A model generated the notes under the pieces. It did no database searches, was not told the origin of the DNA, and was given only the letters and a program-made list of their open reading frames with translations. DNA of 14,340 nucleotides from Chitinophagaceae bacterium (GTDB lineage Bacteria; Bacteroidota; Bacteroidia; Chitinophagales; Chitinophagaceae). The DNA lies in assembly GCA_025351145.1 (NCBI GenBank), contig JANXWM010000597.1:1-14340 (forward strand). Reading direction: 5' to 3'. The position numbers and the translations under genes are program-made. Shown piece after piece: positions 13,096 to 14,340 of this stretch; within the stretch, counting starts at the first letter, position 1, and every line of letters begins with the position of its first letter.

Positions 13096-14340
13096 TTATT
13101 TCTTTATGTTCATGTACTGCAGTATCTCATCATACAAGCCGGTTTCGTTTGCATACAAAGCATAGTTGCGTGCGGTGCTAAACCATTCAGCAGTGGTGGC
13201 TTTATGTTGCTTTGCCGCTTTTGAAATATCTTTTTGTGCAATGGGCTGCAATGAACCTTTTGCAAATGATTCTTCTAATTTGCTTTCAATGGCAATATCA
13301 ATAATTGCTTTTAAATCTGCACCTGAATAACCCTGCGTAAGTTTTGCAATATCGATTGCATCAATTTTTTCTGCAGGTTTATCTTTAAGTAAGGAGAGCA
13401 AAATATCTTTCCTGCTTTCTTCGTCAGGTGGCGCCACGAATATTACCCTGTCGAAACGGCCGGGCCTTCTAAAGGCACTGTCAACGCTCCACGGCGCATT
13501 GGTTGCAGCAAGTATCAGCACACCCTCGTTATTGTCTTTTACACCATCGAGTTCTGCAAGAAACTGGTTGATAATCTGCCGCATCGCTGATTGTCGCATA
13601 TCGCTTCTGCTTGCGCCCAGTGCATCAACTTCATCAATAAATAAAACGCAGGGCGTATTTTGCCGGGCAGCTTTGAAAACTTCGTGCAGGTTTTTTTCGC
13701 TGTTGCCCATCCACATATCCAGTATATCGTGCAAACCAATGCTGATGAACTTTGCGTCGATTTCTCCTGCTGTTGCTTTGGCTAAAAAAGTTTTACCGCA
13801 ACCGGGAGGGCCATACATTAAAATACCACCGCCAATCTTTTTACCAAATGCTTTATAAAGCTCAGGATTTTTTAATGGCTGAATGATTTTTAGTGAAATC
13901 TCATTCTTTAATTTTTGCATGCCGCCCACATTACTGAATTTTATGGTGGGCTTCTCCATAAAATAACTGCCTGTTGAAGAAAGTTCTTCCAGCAGGCTGT
14001 CTGCATCCATACCTGTTTCCATGCCAGTCATTCTCAGCACTGCATCAATTTCTGCATCACGAAATTGGGGTTGCTCTTTCAATGCCTGTGCATAGAGGTC
14101 TTTAGCCTGTGCAATAGAATTTTCTTTAAGCAGGCAGCGTACAAATTTTATTTTATGATCGAAGGTTAAGGCATGCTGGTTCTGCAATTGCTCAAACAAA
14201 ATAATGGCGGCTGAATATTTATTTTGTTTTACATAAATTTCTGATAATCCGCTTAAGGCTTTTGTGTTGCCGTGATCGCGTTGCAATACCGCTGATAATT
14301 GTTCTGATGCTTCGGGCAGCAGGCTGTGCTGCATCATCAT
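13096..14340 (-). CDS. TPR-AAA+ ATPase (Cdc48/FtsH-like AAA module), probably 5'-truncated by window end
   Basis: At least 414 residues; the frame is open to the last base, which ends in three ATG codons, so the true start may lie beyond. Residues about 1-100 are TPR-like helices (for example AKDLYAQALKEQPQF at 79-93). One classic AAA module follows, starting with FSNVGGMQKLKNEI (135-148). It has Walker A GPPGCGKT (177-184), pore-loop DMWMGNSE (208-215), Walker B VLFIDEVDA (232-240), sensor 1 Asn281, the second region of homology with RRPGRFDR (291-298), and sensor 2-like GYSGADLKA (337-345). All catalytic parts are intact. No protease domain or membrane helix is visible, so it is more likely an unfoldase or remodelling ATPase than an FtsH protease. 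Target unknown. Confidence 0.9.
   Translation of the reverse strand: MMMQHSLLPEASEQLSAVLQRDHGNTKALSGLSEIYVKQNKYSAAIILFEQLQNQHALTFDHKIKFVRCLLKENSIAQAKDLYAQALKEQPQFRDAEIDAVLRMTGMETGMDADSLLEELSSTGSYFMEKPTIKFSNVGGMQKLKNEISLKIIQPLKNPELYKAFGKKIGGGILMYGPPGCGKTFLAKATAGEIDAKFISIGLHDILDMWMGNSEKNLHEVFKAARQNTPCVLFIDEVDALGASRSDMRQSAMRQIINQFLAELDGVKDNNEGVLILAATNAPWSVDSAFRRPGRFDRVIFVAPPDEESRKDILLSLLKDKPAEKIDAIDIAKLTQGYSGADLKAIIDIAIESKLEESFAKGSLQPIAQKDISKAAKQHKATTAEWFSTARNYALYANETGLYDEILQYMNIKK

Overview
The window looks like a piece of a Bacteroidota chromosome, most likely family Chitinophagaceae. The signs are a moderately AT-rich composition, ribosomal proteins L28 and L33 followed by a DUF4295 protein and FtsY, promoter boxes of the TAnnTTTG type, few Shine-Dalgarno sites, and several lipoproteins with short lipoboxes. 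No tRNA, rRNA, CRISPR array, phage gene or transposase was seen. The assignment to phylum is firm; the family is an inference.

Layout. 1-367: C-terminal end of a TraB/GumN-family protein. 400-816 (minus): nucleoside diphosphate kinase, divergent from an operon of a DHH-family oligoribonuclease/pAp phosphatase (nrnA) and an FKBP-type prolyl isomerase lipoprotein that closes with a terminator. 3525-5416: rpmB, rpmG, DUF4295 and ftsY, linking ribosome assembly with co-translational targeting. 5706-7686: two exported zinc metallopeptidases of different families, a lipoprotein with the HEIGH motif and a secreted gluzincin-like protein. 7790-8308: a small helical-repeat protein, convergent with the minus-strand block.

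14340-8340 (all minus, read right to left): a TPR-AAA+ ATPase (cut by the window end), a TPR protein with about six membrane helices, an unrecognised lipoprotein, a sulfotransferase-like protein coupled by 5 nt to a class IV aminotransferase, and deoxyribose-phosphate aldolase.

The most unusual structure is a dispersed intergenic repeat with the 20-base core CTTGCGTCGCACTCTTGTAC. Eight near-intact copies and one decayed copy lie between genes. Four of them form two head-to-head pairs, and one pair encloses a perfect 21-bp hairpin. This resembles a REP/BIME-type family. The second point of interest is the sulfotransferase-like/aminotransferase gene pair, which appears to match, as two genes, the architecture of a fused plant protein of unknown function.
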